Shown: piece by piece, positions 34,850-44,508 of the stretch | Position numbering within the stretch: the stretch's first letter is position 1 | Layout: each line of letters starts with the position of its first letter | Origin: Streptococcus mitis | GTDB lineage: Bacteria; Bacillota; Bacilli; Lactobacillales; Streptococcaceae | Reading direction: 5' to 3' | NCBI RefSeq assembly: GCF_902159415.1 | Contig: NZ_CABGJU010000001.1 | Span: forward strand, 806,001 to 870,000 | DNA: 64,000 bases | The notes under the pieces: generated by a model | What the model was told of the DNA's origin: nothing | The model's database searches: none | The model's input: only the letters and a program-made list of their open reading frames with translations | Made by a program: the position numbers and the translations under genes

Positions 34850-35410
34850 CTAATTCATAGTCTTTAAATTCTCTAAAATAGTTTCCTTGTCCATAAAGCC
34901 TGGTTGAGTCTTCACCAATTTGCCTTCTTTATCAATAAATGCCTGAGTCGGATAAGAACGAACTCCGTAACTCGCTAAAAGTTGTCCCGAAGGGTCTAGC
35001 AATACTGGTAAAGCTTTATAGTCCAAACCCTGATACCATTTTTTAAAGGCTTCTTCTGACTGCTCCCCTTTTTGACCCGGAGAAACAACTGTCAAAACGA
35101 CAAAGTCATCGCCAGCTTCTTTTGCCAGTTCATCTGTATCAGGCAGACTAGCTAGACAAATAGAGCACCATGAAGCCCAAAATTTGAGATAGACCTTTTT
35201 GCCTTTATAATCTGATAGGCGATACGTTTTACCATCAACTCCCGTAAGCTCAAAGTCTGGAACTTCTTCTCCTTTTTTTGCTACCTGAGAACTAACTTGC
35301 GCATTTTTGTCTCCATTTTGTTTATCAGCCTCTCTCGTCGTCTGGTTGTTACAAGCCGATAGACAGACCAGACTAGCACAGACCAATACAGTTGCTTGCC
35401 ATTTTTTCAT
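34850..35410 (-). CDS. etrx1: Thioredoxin-fold lipoprotein (Etrx1/TlpA-like)
   Basis: Surface thioredoxin that passes electrons to the methionine sulfoxide reductase. About 187 residues with a lipoprotein signal (lipobox LSAC, Cys about residue 20), a charged Gln/Lys linker, then a TlpA/ResA-type domain: VPDFELTGVDGKTYRLSDYKGK, active-site CxxC in WASWCSICL, and cis-Pro region SYPTQAFID. The frame is open to a GTG at 35428. ATG at 35410 is preferred because AAAGG lies eight bases upstream, while an ATG at 35416 is too close to it. TATAAT-like elements lie at 35453..35458 and 35464..35469. It leads a two-gene unit with msrAB. Confidence 0.9.
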   Translation of the reverse strand: MKKWQATVLVCASLVCLSACNNQTTREADKQNGDKNAQVSSQVAKKGEEVPDFELTGVDGKTYRLSDYKGKKVYLKFWASWCSICLASLPDTDELAKEAGDDFVVLTVVSPGQKGEQSEEAFKKWYQGLDYKALPVLLDPSGQLLASYGVRSYPTQAFIDKEGKLVKTQPGFMDKETILENLKTMN

Positions 35411-35528
35411 TTTCATCACCTTTCTCACTCACCATATGAATATAGATATTGTATTATAGCTCTATTATATACCTATCACCCTAAAAATACTTGAAATCTG
35501 TTTGGAAAATAAGGCATTTTTTGTGACA

Positions 35529-35561
35529 CAAAAAACTCCCACCTGCTATGCAGGTGAGAGT
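35529..35561 (-). terminator. Terminator after zmpB
   Basis: ACTCTCACCTGC / GCAGGTGGGAGT stem (one G-U pair in minus-strand RNA) with a short loop and T run. It starts just past the protease stop. Confidence 0.85.
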
Positions 35562-35568
35562 CAATTGA

Positions 35569-38500
35569 TTATTTAAAGATAGAAGTTTTAAAGCTATCTG
35601 TTTGTTGAAGAAGTTTCTTAAAGAGTTTTTCTTTAAGTGATACGGTGTTATCAAATTTGACAGATCCGTTACTTAGAGTGGTCTTATCTTTATCAACTGC
35701 TTCAGCAAATGCTCGTTTCAAGTCTTCATAACTATTGTATGTTTTACCATCGATTTCAATAGACTGAATCCCTTTTTTAGCGTTATTCACTACTTCTTCG
35801 AAGTAAGCTTTCTTCCAATCTTCGAGATTGTTGAATTTTCCTTCAGAAATCTTGTTAATGATGAAGTCATCACCTAGAGTATCTTTACCAGCTTTTTTAG
35901 ATTCAGCTTTTAGCATGTTAGAAGCATAGTTTAGGAAACCTTTTTCGTAGCCATAGTAACCCCAGATTCTAAAAGTATTATGTTTGAATGACATAGCTCC
36001 AGGAGCACCTTCACTGGTATTTCCACCATAGATACCCGTCATCATCGGTACAGTAACATAGGCTGAACCAAAGTCGGATGGATTATAGACTCCATTTCCA
36101 GGTCCACGATTAGTCATAAAGTTGTTGGTAATGAGGTCATTTACTGTATGCAAAGGAATAGTCTTTTCATCATCACTTAAAGGTCGAACCTTATCGAATT
36201 GATTCTTTGTATTGTTTCCTCGGTACTGTTTGTCTACTTTCTTGAACCAAGCGTTGTTTAAATCTTGGCTTGCTTTATTGAGGACAGCTTCTCCTTCAAG
36301 ATAATCTAGAAGCATGAGAGTGTCATTATAGCCCTTCATGTAACGATCAATTTCGTCACGTGATTTAAGGTTATTTGGATTAGTGTTATACCATTGATTT
36401 CCATCATTTGGACGTTCATAAGCCATGTTGAGGCCTAGGGCTTTGTACTCACCATTTGGATTTGATACTGACGGAGTTTGTAACATTCCTTGAGCAAATG
36501 CTTCAAGATCTGTTCCTTCACGGTGTCTTGAGCCACCTAGATAAACCATTCGATCATTTACGTGAGTTGTTTCATGGGTAAAGGCAGATACCCCAAAATC
36601 ACTAATCATGTCCGTCACCATAAAGAAGACAGAATCATCCTTATATGGATTCGCATAAACGCGAGCCACAGCTCCCATACGCCAATCAGTCGCATGGTAA
36701 CGGTCTGTAGGTCCATACAATTCACGGATAGGCGCCACATCTTTACCACTATTTGTATGGCCATAACGGTCAGTACTGATGCCTTTATAATTCTGGTTGT
36801 CCAGTACAGGTGTTGGAACCATATTATTGCTCTTCAAGAGCTGATTACGTACTTTATCTAGAGATAAACGTGACCAGAAATCTAGGTAATTCTGTTGTCC
36901 TTTAGCAACCTTATCAATTTCAGCTTTGAAGGCATTACGCTCTGCTTCAGTATTCTTACCATATTTTTCAAATGAACTGTAGGCCATAGTATTATATGTT
37001 GAAATCAAGAACATATGGGCATCTTTTAAGTTCAAGAGTGGTAAAATCATCTTGCCATGCATATCGTTATTTAAGCCTTCGTAAGCTCTATGTTTCTTAT
37101 CAGCAAAATCAGGATTTGTTGTTTTTGGTTCCACGATATAGACATTATCTTTAGTTGCTTTTATAAACCAATCATTCAAGTCTGTATCTTTTGTGAAGAG
37201 TTCCATGTTATATTTCAGGAAGTCATTTAGGTTACCAGAAAGAGTATTTTTAGCAACTACTTCACGGAAAGCATCGTGTGTACGAGTTCCTTTGACATAA
37301 TCTTCTTTTGAACCAATTTCAATCAAACGGTCTAATACACTTACATTCTTACCATAGAAGTCTGGCTTGAACAACATGAGTTGCTTGATATTGAAATCAT
37401 CAAACTTCACTCCGTAATAACGGTTAAGGTAAGACAAACCAAGAAGAACCGCTGCCTTGTTATCATCAATTTTCTTGATTAAAGCACGTTTAGCAGCTTC
37501 ATCTGTGTTTAATTGATGATCCTCATTTTCAACCAACTGTTTCACAAATTTAGTAAGATTATCCTTAACTTCTTTGAAGGCTTCTTCAAGATAAAGGTTC
37601 TTAATAGCATTAACTTTGTTTGGACCAGTTCTACCAAGGTGCGTGTAGATTGGGTCAGATTGTAATTCCACAGGACTCAATTTTTCAACAATAGCATTGA
37701 TGAGATCACTACGGTCCTTGTCAACCATATTCGGAGTATAAACAACTTCACCAAGTTCTGCAATACCGTACTCTTTCACTTGTTTCACTTTTGAATCTTT
37801 AGGTGAGATGGTAAAGATATCTTTTGTCTTATCTGCATAGTGGATCATAATATGATCAGCATCAGCTAATTCCGTCACAAAGATATTACCTTTCATAGCA
37901 GTTACAGACAATACTTCTTTAGTCAAGAGAGGACTTCCTGCAGCTAATTTATTACCTTGGTCTACAATCCACTCTTTATTATAGAAAGGTTGAAGTTTTG
38001 CAATATTACGGTAAGCTAGCTCACGAGTCGCATCATAACTATCAATTGCTTTGTACTGATCATCTTTGTTTAGACTATTATTGAGCTTGTCTTCAATCGG
38101 TTTGCTGCTGGTAAATTTATCAGCAGTGATTCCCATTGCTTCAATTTTCTTCTCGGCTTCTGCCAGAGAGATACTTGGGATTTTACGTGAATTGTTAAAG
38201 GATTTTTTGCCTTCACTCACGTCATCAACACTATAATTACGTTTGGTTCTTGAATATGTGAAGTAGTCATCAGCATCAATATCTGAGTGACCAAACACCA
38301 TCTCACCCGTTTTGACTTTCATCATAGTGATGTTGTCTTCAATAGCACCTAAGGCCCAGTTGGTACCCAGCAATCCACCAGACTGAACAGCTTCTTTCAA
38401 TTCGATAGAACCTTTAGCAACTGAATTTCTTAGGACCCCTTCTTTACCGACCGTGTAGTTATTAGCACCATTTTGAGATGAATAGACTAGTCCAGCAGCT

Positions 38501-41301
38501 TTTGCTTTATTACCTGTAATTTCAGCATCAACGTATGCTTTCTCAACAACACCCTTCCAGTTTTCACCAAGAATACCAGCTAAATAGCCTCCTCTATTGC
38601 CAGCAGCGTGAAGTTTACCGATAAAGGCGACATTACTTACTTTTCCACTACCATCAATCTTATTGATAATACCAGCTACATCATTGTTACCTACAACACT
38701 TCCTGTTACTTTGACATTTTCAATAGTTGCATTGTTTTTGATAACACCTGCGATTGGAGCTACTCGATCAACTCCAGGCATATCAATATTGACATTTTCC
38801 AGTAAGAGATCCTTAACAGAACCACCTTCAATGTTTCCAAATAATGGTCTAGTGATATTATGAATAGCAAATTTATTACCATCAGTACTTCCTAATGAAC
38901 CTTTAAAGGCATTGGTTACATAAGATTTGCCAGCCGGTGGTACATTATTAGCATTCATATTACTACCAAGCTTAAAGGTACCAGTAGGATTTGCTTGCAT
39001 AGCTTTCACAAGTTCATTAAAGTCGTAGTAGACATCACCTTCATGAGCTTTTGGCTTAGGTAAATAGTGTACATACTCTTCAGTGAAACGATTTTCTGCA
39101 GTACGTTGAATCAAATCAGGTGCTTTAGCAGTTACTTTGTAAAGTTTATTTCCATCTACAGTAACTTCTTCGATTTTATCAACAGCTAGTTTCGTAACCT
39201 TGTTATCGTAAGTCGTAACTTTTAAGTAGTAAGGCTTAACATTCGATGGTTTCTCGGACAAGAGACTACTATCGGTCTCATTACCTTGGTCATCAACACT
39301 GATTAAGCTTGTTTCCTTAATATTTTTGACTTCAACTTTTTTAAGGTCGATTCTCAATGGTTCTTCCTTAAGAACCTCTTCCTCGTCACCATTACCACGA
39401 TCATACACCATAGTCGTCGCAAGTTTATAATCCTTGTAATAATCTAGATCAGCTAAAGCTGTTGCAAGATTAGACTCTGAAATAGCAAATGTCTTAATAA
39501 CTTGATCGCCTTTTTTCAACACTGCTTGAATAGACTTGATAGTCACTCCATCTGGTTTTTTAAGGCTATAAGTTGCTTTTGCACTTCGATTCAATTCTTC
39601 TGTATCAACTTTAGTTAATGTTAAAGTAGGTTTTTCTAATTCCTTAGTACCTTTTTTGATAATATGGTCTTGTACCTGTTCAAGAACTTCTTCTGAAACA
39701 GTAGGGGCATCTGCTGTTTTCACACCCTTGATAGTCTTGTATACTTTGGTAATTTTCTTCTTACCATTCTTACCTACCTGAGCAACAGTTTCTGTTCCCT
39801 TGAGTAGACTAGAATCTTGTTCCATTATCGTTTTAAAAGGAACTTCTTCAACAGAAACTTCTTCGGTTTGACCTTCAATTGGTTTGGTTCCGCGACTGAT
39901 TTTTTCAGCTATAGGAGCTTTAACAACTTCCGTACTAGTGCTGATAGCTTCGCCAACTTTCTCCCCATCTACAGTTTTGTAGACACGATGTATGAGTTGA
40001 CTACCAGCTTCACCCTTTTGAACAACACTTTCTTCGTCTGTATAACGATTAGAATCCGATAGGTATTCTGTAGAGTATGGAATTGTAACAGACTCTGTTT
40101 CAGTCACAGTTGACTCAGTCACATTGTATTCTGGCAAGCTCGGTTGAATGAGAGGTTCACCTTCGTGTCCCTCTTCCTGAGTGCCCTTGGCTGTTACTTC
40201 TCCTGTATAGGCTGGAAGTTCCGGTTGGATTGGAGACTCTCCTTCATGGCCTTCTTCTTGGGTGCCCTTAGCTGTTACTTCATCTGTATAGGCTGGGAGT
40301 TCAGGTTGGATTAGGGATTCTCCTACATGACCTTCTTCTTGAGTACCCTTAGCTGTTACTTCTCCTGTATAGGCTGGTAATTCCGGTTGAATTGGAGACT
40401 CTCCGACATGACCTTCTTCTTGAGTGCCCTTGGCTGTACTATTCTCTGGTTGGGCTGGTAATTCAGGTTGGACTGGGGATTCACCAATAGGAGCTTCTTC
40501 TTGGGTTCTCTCTGTTGTTTCTTCACTTGTATGAACAGGAGGTTCTGGTTGAACGAGAGATTCGCTTCCTTGAGTTTCTCCCTGTGTTGCTGTAGTTGTA
40601 GTCTCTTCTCTGTAGGTTGGAAGCTCTGGTTGAACAAGTGATTCGCCTTCACGAGCTTCTTGTATCACTTTATCTGTAATCAAGTTATTGTCTTGATTAT
40701 TTTCAGGCATTGAAACCTTCAAATCAGCTTCTTTGAAGTAACCAATGTAGTCATATCCATCAATTTGAATAACTCCGTTGGCTAAATCTTCTTGACTACA
40801 AGCAGAGATTGTTTGGTTATAAGATAAAAGAATTTGATTTTCAAAAGCTTGAATAGTCTGAGGAATGAAGTAGCTACCTCCAAGTGCACCAATAAAAAGA
40901 ATACCTGCTATCTTATTAGGTCGCTTCTTAGAGAACACTAGTACAGCTAATGAAGCTGTTGCAAAACCAAGACCAACAAGACCTAGCTCTTTACTTCCAG
41001 TATTTGGTAAATGTTGTGTATGAACTTCTTTTTTTCTATAGACAAGATAAACAACATCATCTTGTTTTAAATCAGAAGGAAGTTCCTTATGAATAAGGCC
41101 TTTTTCAGCTTCTGTCAGTTCTTGCTCTGTTAAATAACGATAGTGTACCTGATTTGGCTCACAAACTTCATTAGCTGCTACTTGATCAAGCAAGAGGTTG
41201 TTAGCACCAAAAAGAACGGCTCCGATGACAGCAGAACCGACTCCAACAGAGAACTTTCTAATAGAATATTTTATAACCTTTTCAATATGTTTCTTTTCCA
41301 T
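35569..41301 (-). CDS. zmpB: YSIRK/LPXTG zinc metalloprotease, M26 (ZmpB/IgA1 protease) family
   Basis: Large surface protease of about 1910 residues. From the N-terminus: YSIRKFSVG signal (residues 12-20), then LPNTG at 98-102 followed by two hydrophobic segments. This N-terminal sorting motif is a hallmark of the streptococcal M26 group. Next come 27-residue Pro/Glu repeats (40142..40465), two G5-type domains, a GLUG-like region, and the catalytic domain with HETTH at 1576-1580 and the third zinc ligand Glu in GTDLEAFAQG. The frame opens 24 codons earlier, but ATG at 41301 has AGGA upstream and begins MEKKHIEKV. It starts one base after the TIGR01440 gene. I cannot tell ZmpB from other M26 members with certainty, and the target is unknown. 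Confidence 0.88.
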   Translation of the reverse strand: MEKKHIEKVIKYSIRKFSVGVGSAVIGAVLFGANNLLLDQVAANEVCEPNQVHYRYLTEQELTEAEKGLIHKELPSDLKQDDVVYLVYRKKEVHTQHLPNTGSKELGLVGLGFATASLAVLVFSKKRPNKIAGILFIGALGGSYFIPQTIQAFENQILLSYNQTISACSQEDLANGVIQIDGYDYIGYFKEADLKVSMPENNQDNNLITDKVIQEAREGESLVQPELPTYREETTTTATQGETQGSESLVQPEPPVHTSEETTERTQEEAPIGESPVQPELPAQPENSTAKGTQEEGHVGESPIQPELPAYTGEVTAKGTQEEGHVGESLIQPELPAYTDEVTAKGTQEEGHEGESPIQPELPAYTGEVTAKGTQEEGHEGEPLIQPSLPEYNVTESTVTETESVTIPYSTEYLSDSNRYTDEESVVQKGEAGSQLIHRVYKTVDGEKVGEAISTSTEVVKAPIAEKISRGTKPIEGQTEEVSVEEVPFKTIMEQDSSLLKGTETVAQVGKNGKKKITKVYKTIKGVKTADAPTVSEEVLEQVQDHIIKKGTKELEKPTLTLTKVDTEELNRSAKATYSLKKPDGVTIKSIQAVLKKGDQVIKTFAISESNLATALADLDYYKDYKLATTMVYDRGNGDEEEVLKEEPLRIDLKKVEVKNIKETSLISVDDQGNETDSSLLSEKPSNVKPYYLKVTTYDNKVTKLAVDKIEEVTVDGNKLYKVTAKAPDLIQRTAENRFTEEYVHYLPKPKAHEGDVYYDFNELVKAMQANPTGTFKLGSNMNANNVPPAGKSYVTNAFKGSLGSTDGNKFAIHNITRPLFGNIEGGSVKDLLLENVNIDMPGVDRVAPIAGVIKNNATIENVKVTGSVVGNNDVAGIINKIDGSGKVSNVAFIGKLHAAGNRGGYLAGILGENWKGVVEKAYVDAEITGNKAKAAGLVYSSQNGANNYTVGKEGVLRNSVAKGSIELKEAVQSGGLLGTNWALGAIEDNITMMKVKTGEMVFGHSDIDADDYFTYSRTKRNYSVDDVSEGKKSFNNSRKIPSISLAEAEKKIEAMGITADKFTSSKPIEDKLNNSLNKDDQYKAIDSYDATRELAYRNIAKLQPFYNKEWIVDQGNKLAAGSPLLTKEVLSVTAMKGNIFVTELADADHIMIHYADKTKDIFTISPKDSKVKQVKEYGIAELGEVVYTPNMVDKDRSDLINAIVEKLSPVELQSDPIYTHLGRTGPNKVNAIKNLYLEEAFKEVKDNLTKFVKQLVENEDHQLNTDEAAKRALIKKIDDNKAAVLLGLSYLNRYYGVKFDDFNIKQLMLFKPDFYGKNVSVLDRLIEIGSKEDYVKGTRTHDAFREVVAKNTLSGNLNDFLKYNMELFTKDTDLNDWFIKATKDNVYIVEPKTTNPDFADKKHRAYEGLNNDMHGKMILPLLNLKDAHMFLISTYNTMAYSSFEKYGKNTEAERNAFKAEIDKVAKGQQNYLDFWSRLSLDKVRNQLLKSNNMVPTPVLDNQNYKGISTDRYGHTNSGKDVAPIRELYGPTDRYHATDWRMGAVARVYANPYKDDSVFFMVTDMISDFGVSAFTHETTHVNDRMVYLGGSRHREGTDLEAFAQGMLQTPSVSNPNGEYKALGLNMAYERPNDGNQWYNTNPNNLKSRDEIDRYMKGYNDTLMLLDYLEGEAVLNKASQDLNNAWFKKVDKQYRGNNTKNQFDKVRPLSDDEKTIPLHTVNDLITNNFMTNRGPGNGVYNPSDFGSAYVTVPMMTGIYGGNTSEGAPGAMSFKHNTFRIWGYYGYEKGFLNYASNMLKAESKKAGKDTLGDDFIINKISEGKFNNLEDWKKAYFEEVVNNAKKGIQSIEIDGKTYNSYEDLKRAFAEAVDKDKTTLSNGSVKFDNTVSLKEKLFKKLLQQTDSFKTSIFK
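40142..40465 (-). repeat. Four 81-bp tandem repeats in zmpB
   Basis: Unit starts at 40142, 40223, 40304 and 40385, exactly 81 bases apart. They encode ESPIQPELPAYTGEVTAKG-type 27-residue units. Less regular related units continue to about 40650. Confidence 0.85.
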
Positions 41302-41302
41302 T

Positions 41303-41866
41303 TTACAATTTCCTAATATAATCTTGTGGGTATTGAGCACGCGCTCCTCCAATAAGCTTGGGACGACTAGCAAGTGCAGTTACATGAGCTTGACCAATCT
41401 CTTTCAAAATTGGTCGAATAGGCACCTGAACATGTTTGACATGCATGCCTATAGAAGTGTCACCAATATCTAGACCCGCATCTGCTTTTATAAATTCGAC
41501 TTCAACTGGATCTTTCATATACCGAAAGGCCGCCAATTGTCCAGAACCTCCGGCATGTAATGTAGGTAGTACACTCACAATTTCGAGATTGTGTTTGATA
41601 GCAACCTCTCGTTCCACAACCAAGGCTCGATTGACATGTTCACATCCCTGAACTGCTAGGTGGATCCCTTTAGATGATAGGATGTTTAAAATCTTTTCGA
41701 CAATTAGTTCCCCAATTTCTTGACTGGAGGCTTTTCCAATATGTCCTCCTATCACTTCACTAGAAGAAAGCCCTAAAACGAAGATAGAGCCTTCATGCAG
41801 ACAAGCTTTAGCTAGTACATCCTCAAGGATTTCCTCTACCTCTCTTTGTATCCTTACTTGGTCCAT
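41303..41866 (-). CDS. TIGR01440 family protein (DUF436)
   Basis: A 187-residue soluble protein of unknown biochemical function, found widely in Firmicutes. Recognisable stretches are [29 protein letters not shown] and the C-terminal [17 protein letters not shown] precedes the ATG, and an extended -10 (TGC-TATAAT) lies at 41910..41918. Its stop codon ends one base before the zmpB start, an unusually tight junction for a housekeeping gene and a surface protease, and no terminator separates them. Confidence 0.82.
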   Translation of the reverse strand: MDQVRIQREVEEILEDVLAKACLHEGSIFVLGLSSSEVIGGHIGKASSQEIGELIVEKILNILSSKGIHLAVQGCEHVNRALVVEREVAIKHNLEIVSVLPTLHAGGSGQLAAFRYMKDPVEVEFIKADAGLDIGDTSIGMHVKHVQVPIRPILKEIGQAHVTALASRPKLIGGARAQYPQDYIRKL

Positions 41867-41909
41867 AGTTCACCTCACTTACATCATTCTATCATACCGT
41901 TTTTTCAGC

Positions 41910-41918
41910 ATTATAGCA
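41910..41918 (-). promoter_or_regulatory. Extended -10 promoter of the TIGR01440-zmpB unit
   Basis: TGC-TATAAT on the minus strand, 44 bases before the ATG at 41866. It is the only strong promoter I see before zmpB. Confidence 0.55.
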
Positions 41919-42049
41919 AGATATGTGATGCAAATAAGATAACTTTCTAAAGCCTATAATGTATGCGTATTTTGACGACAATTTTTATCTCATTTCACCT
42001 TAATTCTTAAAGACTTTTCAGCTCTAATTATATCTAAAATATATGAGAA

Positions 42050-42080
42050 AATTAAAAAGCAGAGATCAGTCATTCTCTGC
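42050..42080 (-). terminator. Terminator after mecA
   Basis: GCAGAGA / TCTCTGC stem with eight-base loop and minus-strand T run, 14 bases beyond the mecA stop. Confidence 0.8.
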
Positions 42081-42093
42081 TTCTTTATTCTTA

Positions 42094-42843
42094 TTATATT
42101 TTTTGTAGTCCTTGCACGGCATCATGGTTAATTAAGACTTGGCCATACTCCTGCAATACTGAACGACTTAAATCACTGTCATCAGCATACTCTCTCATTC
42201 GGGCTAATAGCCAGGCAGGGTATGGTTTAGGATGATTTTCAATATCTACTAAGATTGTTAAGTAATACTGATTATTCATCTTATAGAGTTCCGATGTTTC
42301 CATCTCAAAATTTACTGTCTTTGAGAAAGAGACTAAGCTTGTTAAATTGTCAAATTGGAGGATATAGTAGATGTAAGGTTCTTTAGTAGACTCTTCATGG
42401 ATATCTGAAGCCTCCTCTACATCTTCTTCGTTTTCTTCCTCTTCTTTTTCAACCTGTTCCAAAGACTGAATAGCTTCAATATCATCTTTTGTTTTCTCTG
42501 CAAGAGTTTTTTCTAAAGTTTTCAAAAACTCATCTGGAGACATTTTTGATAATTCTTCCATATCCGGAAGATCTGCCAAATCCTCAAAATCCAAATTTTG
42601 GTCAATCTTAGACTTGGTCACAAAGACATCGACTTTGTCAGGTTTAGGAGTCACTCGAAAACTGAGCATCCCTGTATCCAAGAAACTGTCTGGCATCTCT
42701 AACTCATCCAAGATAGCATAAAAGAATTCTTCCGTTTTTTCTTGTGGAACAAGAAAATCCGCAATTTCCATTCCCCTATCCATCAAATCTTCTAAAGACA
42801 TGGTGATTTTTAGTGTGGTATCACTGATTTGTTTCATTTTCAT
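42094..42843 (-). CDS. mecA: Adaptor protein MecA
   Basis: Adaptor that delivers proteins such as ComX or ComW to the ClpC-ClpP protease and so limits competence. The 249-residue product has the N-terminal substrate-binding part (MKMKQISDTTLKITMSLEDL), a Glu-rich linker (VEKEEEENEEDVEE), and the C-terminal ClpC-binding domain (IYYILQFDNLTSLVSFSK, YGQVLINHDA). The frame is open 56 codons further, but ATG at 42843 fits family starts and lies just after a good promoter (TTGAAA, 17 bases, TATAAT at 42875..42903). Confidence 0.94.
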   Translation of the reverse strand: MKMKQISDTTLKITMSLEDLMDRGMEIADFLVPQEKTEEFFYAILDELEMPDSFLDTGMLSFRVTPKPDKVDVFVTKSKIDQNLDFEDLADLPDMEELSKMSPDEFLKTLEKTLAEKTKDDIEAIQSLEQVEKEEEENEEDVEEASDIHEESTKEPYIYYILQFDNLTSLVSFSKTVNFEMETSELYKMNNQYYLTILVDIENHPKPYPAWLLARMREYADDSDLSRSVLQEYGQVLINHDAVQGLQKI

Positions 42844-42874
42844 ATCTAGTAACCTCATACTTTCAGTTCTATCT

Positions 42875-42903
42875 ATTATACTAGATTTTAAAGATTTTTT
42901 CAA
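42875..42903 (-). promoter_or_regulatory. mecA promoter
   Basis: TTGAAA (42898..42903), 17-base spacer, TATAAT (42875..42880) on the minus strand, about 31 bases before the ATG. It is divergent from the flippase promoter. Confidence 0.75.
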
Positions 42904-42921
42904 AAGAATGACGTTGGAATG

Positions 42922-42930
42922 TGATATAAT
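42922..42930 (+). promoter_or_regulatory. Extended -10 promoter of the flippase gene
   Basis: TGA-TATAAT on the plus strand, 37 bases before the ATG at 42968. Confidence 0.65.
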
Positions 42931-42967
42931 ACTAGTATCAATTTTTGAATTTAAGAAAGAAATTTTC

Positions 42968-44446
42968 ATGAAAAATATAAAAGTTAATGCTTTGGCTAGC
43001 TTACTGGTCAATATTTTAAATATTGTTTTTCCCTTAATTACGAATCCTTATCTGACGCGGATTCTTAGTAAGTCGAATTACGGTTATTTCAACACTGCCA
43101 ATACTTGGGCGAGTTTTATCATTCCCCTGGCTGCATTTGGAATCTACAATTACGGTATTCGAGCTATCAGTAAAGTAAAGGATGACAAAGACAGGATTAA
43201 CTACGTTTTTTCTAAGTTATTCTATATTTCCCTGATTACTTCTATTCTGACAACTGCAATTTACTTCCTCTTTATTCATTTTGACACCAGTATTGTTAAT
43301 CTAAAAATCCTATACTATATTCTAGGAATCCAAGCCCTCTTCCAATTTCTGAATATTGAGTGGATGAATGAAGCCTATGAGAATTATTCTTTTATCCTTT
43401 ATAAAACACTGGTTATTCGTATAGGAATGTTAGTTGCAATCTTTGCCTTCGTTAAGTCACCTGATGATATTATTCCTTATGCCATAATCATGAGTGCAAC
43501 AACCATTATCAACTACCTGCTCAGTTTCCTCTGGATTAAGCGAGAAGTTTCCTTTGTGAAAATTGAGTTCATAGACCTGCTCAAATCATCAAAACCACTT
43601 TTGACCATGCTTCTTCTAGCAAATGCTAATATGCTCTATACTTTGCTAGATCGTATGTTCATCACTAAAGGACCTGATGAGAATTATATTTCTTACTACA
43701 CCATTGCTTCAAGTATTGTTATGCTAATTGCTAGCGTCCTAAGCGGAGCTATTAACGTTAGTATCCCTAGACTTGGTTATTATCTAGGAAAAAAAGATTA
43801 TCAATCATATAAATATCTTGTTAACCAAGGAGCTTCTCTATTCTACTTCCTCATGATACCAACCAGTATTGGAATTATGATTCTAGGAACTTATGCTGCA
43901 GTAATCTACTCTTCAGAAAAATATATTGAAGCTGGTATCGTAACAAGTGTCTTTGCCTTTCGAACAATCATCTGGGCTATTGAATTAATCCTTGGAAAAC
44001 AGATTATTTTTATCAATGATCACGAAAATCGTTTAACAGCCTTTTACTTTATTGGAGGTGGAGCTAATGTAATTCTTAACTCGCTTCTCCTTTTCAATAA
44101 TATTTTTACTCCAGAATACTACATAGGTACAACAATTATTGCTGAAGCAATTGTAGTGTTGCTTGAAATTTATTTTATTCAGAAACACAAATTATTGGAA
44201 TTAAAAGAAATTTTTACAACTCTGACTCGATATACAATCGTATCACTAGGTTTTATCCCTATTTATTATATTTTTAAAACCATCTTCCAAGTTCATAGTT
44301 ACACAGTCAATGTGAATATGCTCAGTATGGTTTTATGCACAGTAATAACATGTGGCATTTATTACGGGTTCACACTCTTTGTTTTAAAAGACAAAACACT
44401 TCATTATGCACTCGATTTAGTGCGTGCCAAACTTAAAAGAGCATAA
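42968..44446 (+). CDS. Polysaccharide flippase, MATE/MOP superfamily (Wzx/TacF-like)
   Basis: Moves lipid-linked glycan repeat units across the membrane. The 492-residue product has about 14 predicted membrane helices, and starts NALASLLVNILNIVFPLITNPYLTRIL, the usual opening of this family with the Pro-rich first helix and TRIL loop. The frame is open from 42800, but ATG at 42968 follows the extended -10 and matches family starts. The ribosome site (AAGAAAG) is weak. It is transcribed away from mecA and converges on the glycan cluster 44509..51939, whose product it may export. Identity as a capsule, teichoic-acid or other flippase cannot be fixed from sequence alone. Confidence 0.87.
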   Translation: MKNIKVNALASLLVNILNIVFPLITNPYLTRILSKSNYGYFNTANTWASFIIPLAAFGIYNYGIRAISKVKDDKDRINYVFSKLFYISLITSILTTAIYFLFIHFDTSIVNLKILYYILGIQALFQFLNIEWMNEAYENYSFILYKTLVIRIGMLVAIFAFVKSPDDIIPYAIIMSATTIINYLLSFLWIKREVSFVKIEFIDLLKSSKPLLTMLLLANANMLYTLLDRMFITKGPDENYISYYTIASSIVMLIASVLSGAINVSIPRLGYYLGKKDYQSYKYLVNQGASLFYFLMIPTSIGIMILGTYAAVIYSSEKYIEAGIVTSVFAFRTIIWAIELILGKQIIFINDHENRLTAFYFIGGGANVILNSLLLFNNIFTPEYYIGTTIIAEAIVVLLEIYFIQKHKLLELKEIFTTLTRYTIVSLGFIPIYYIFKTIFQVHSYTVNVNMLSMVLCTVITCGIYYGFTLFVLKDKTLHYALDLVRAKLKRA

Positions 44447-44476
44447 AGAAAAACACCTTTAATGGTGTTTTTCTTT
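44446..44476. terminator. Bidirectional terminator between flippase and cbpE
   Basis: AAAGAAAAACACC / GGTGTTTTTCTTT with a short loop, beginning at the flippase stop and 33 bases past the cbpE stop. T runs lie on both strands. Confidence 0.85.
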
Positions 44477-44508
44477 ATTTTAAATATCAGATAATATATA
44501 AGAACCAA

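Noticed and set aside
40142-40650. Possible CRISPR-like spaced repeats
   Set aside because: The 81-base units are in-frame protein repeats without variable spacers. The same holds for the 180-base and 120-base units in the choline-binding genes.
42800-42967. Upstream extension of the flippase frame
   Set aside because: It would run through the mecA start and both promoters. The ATG at 42968 follows the extended -10 and matches family starts.
42844-43011. Upstream extension of the mecA frame
   Set aside because: It would include the mecA promoter and the divergent flippase start. Family members begin at or near MKMKQIS.
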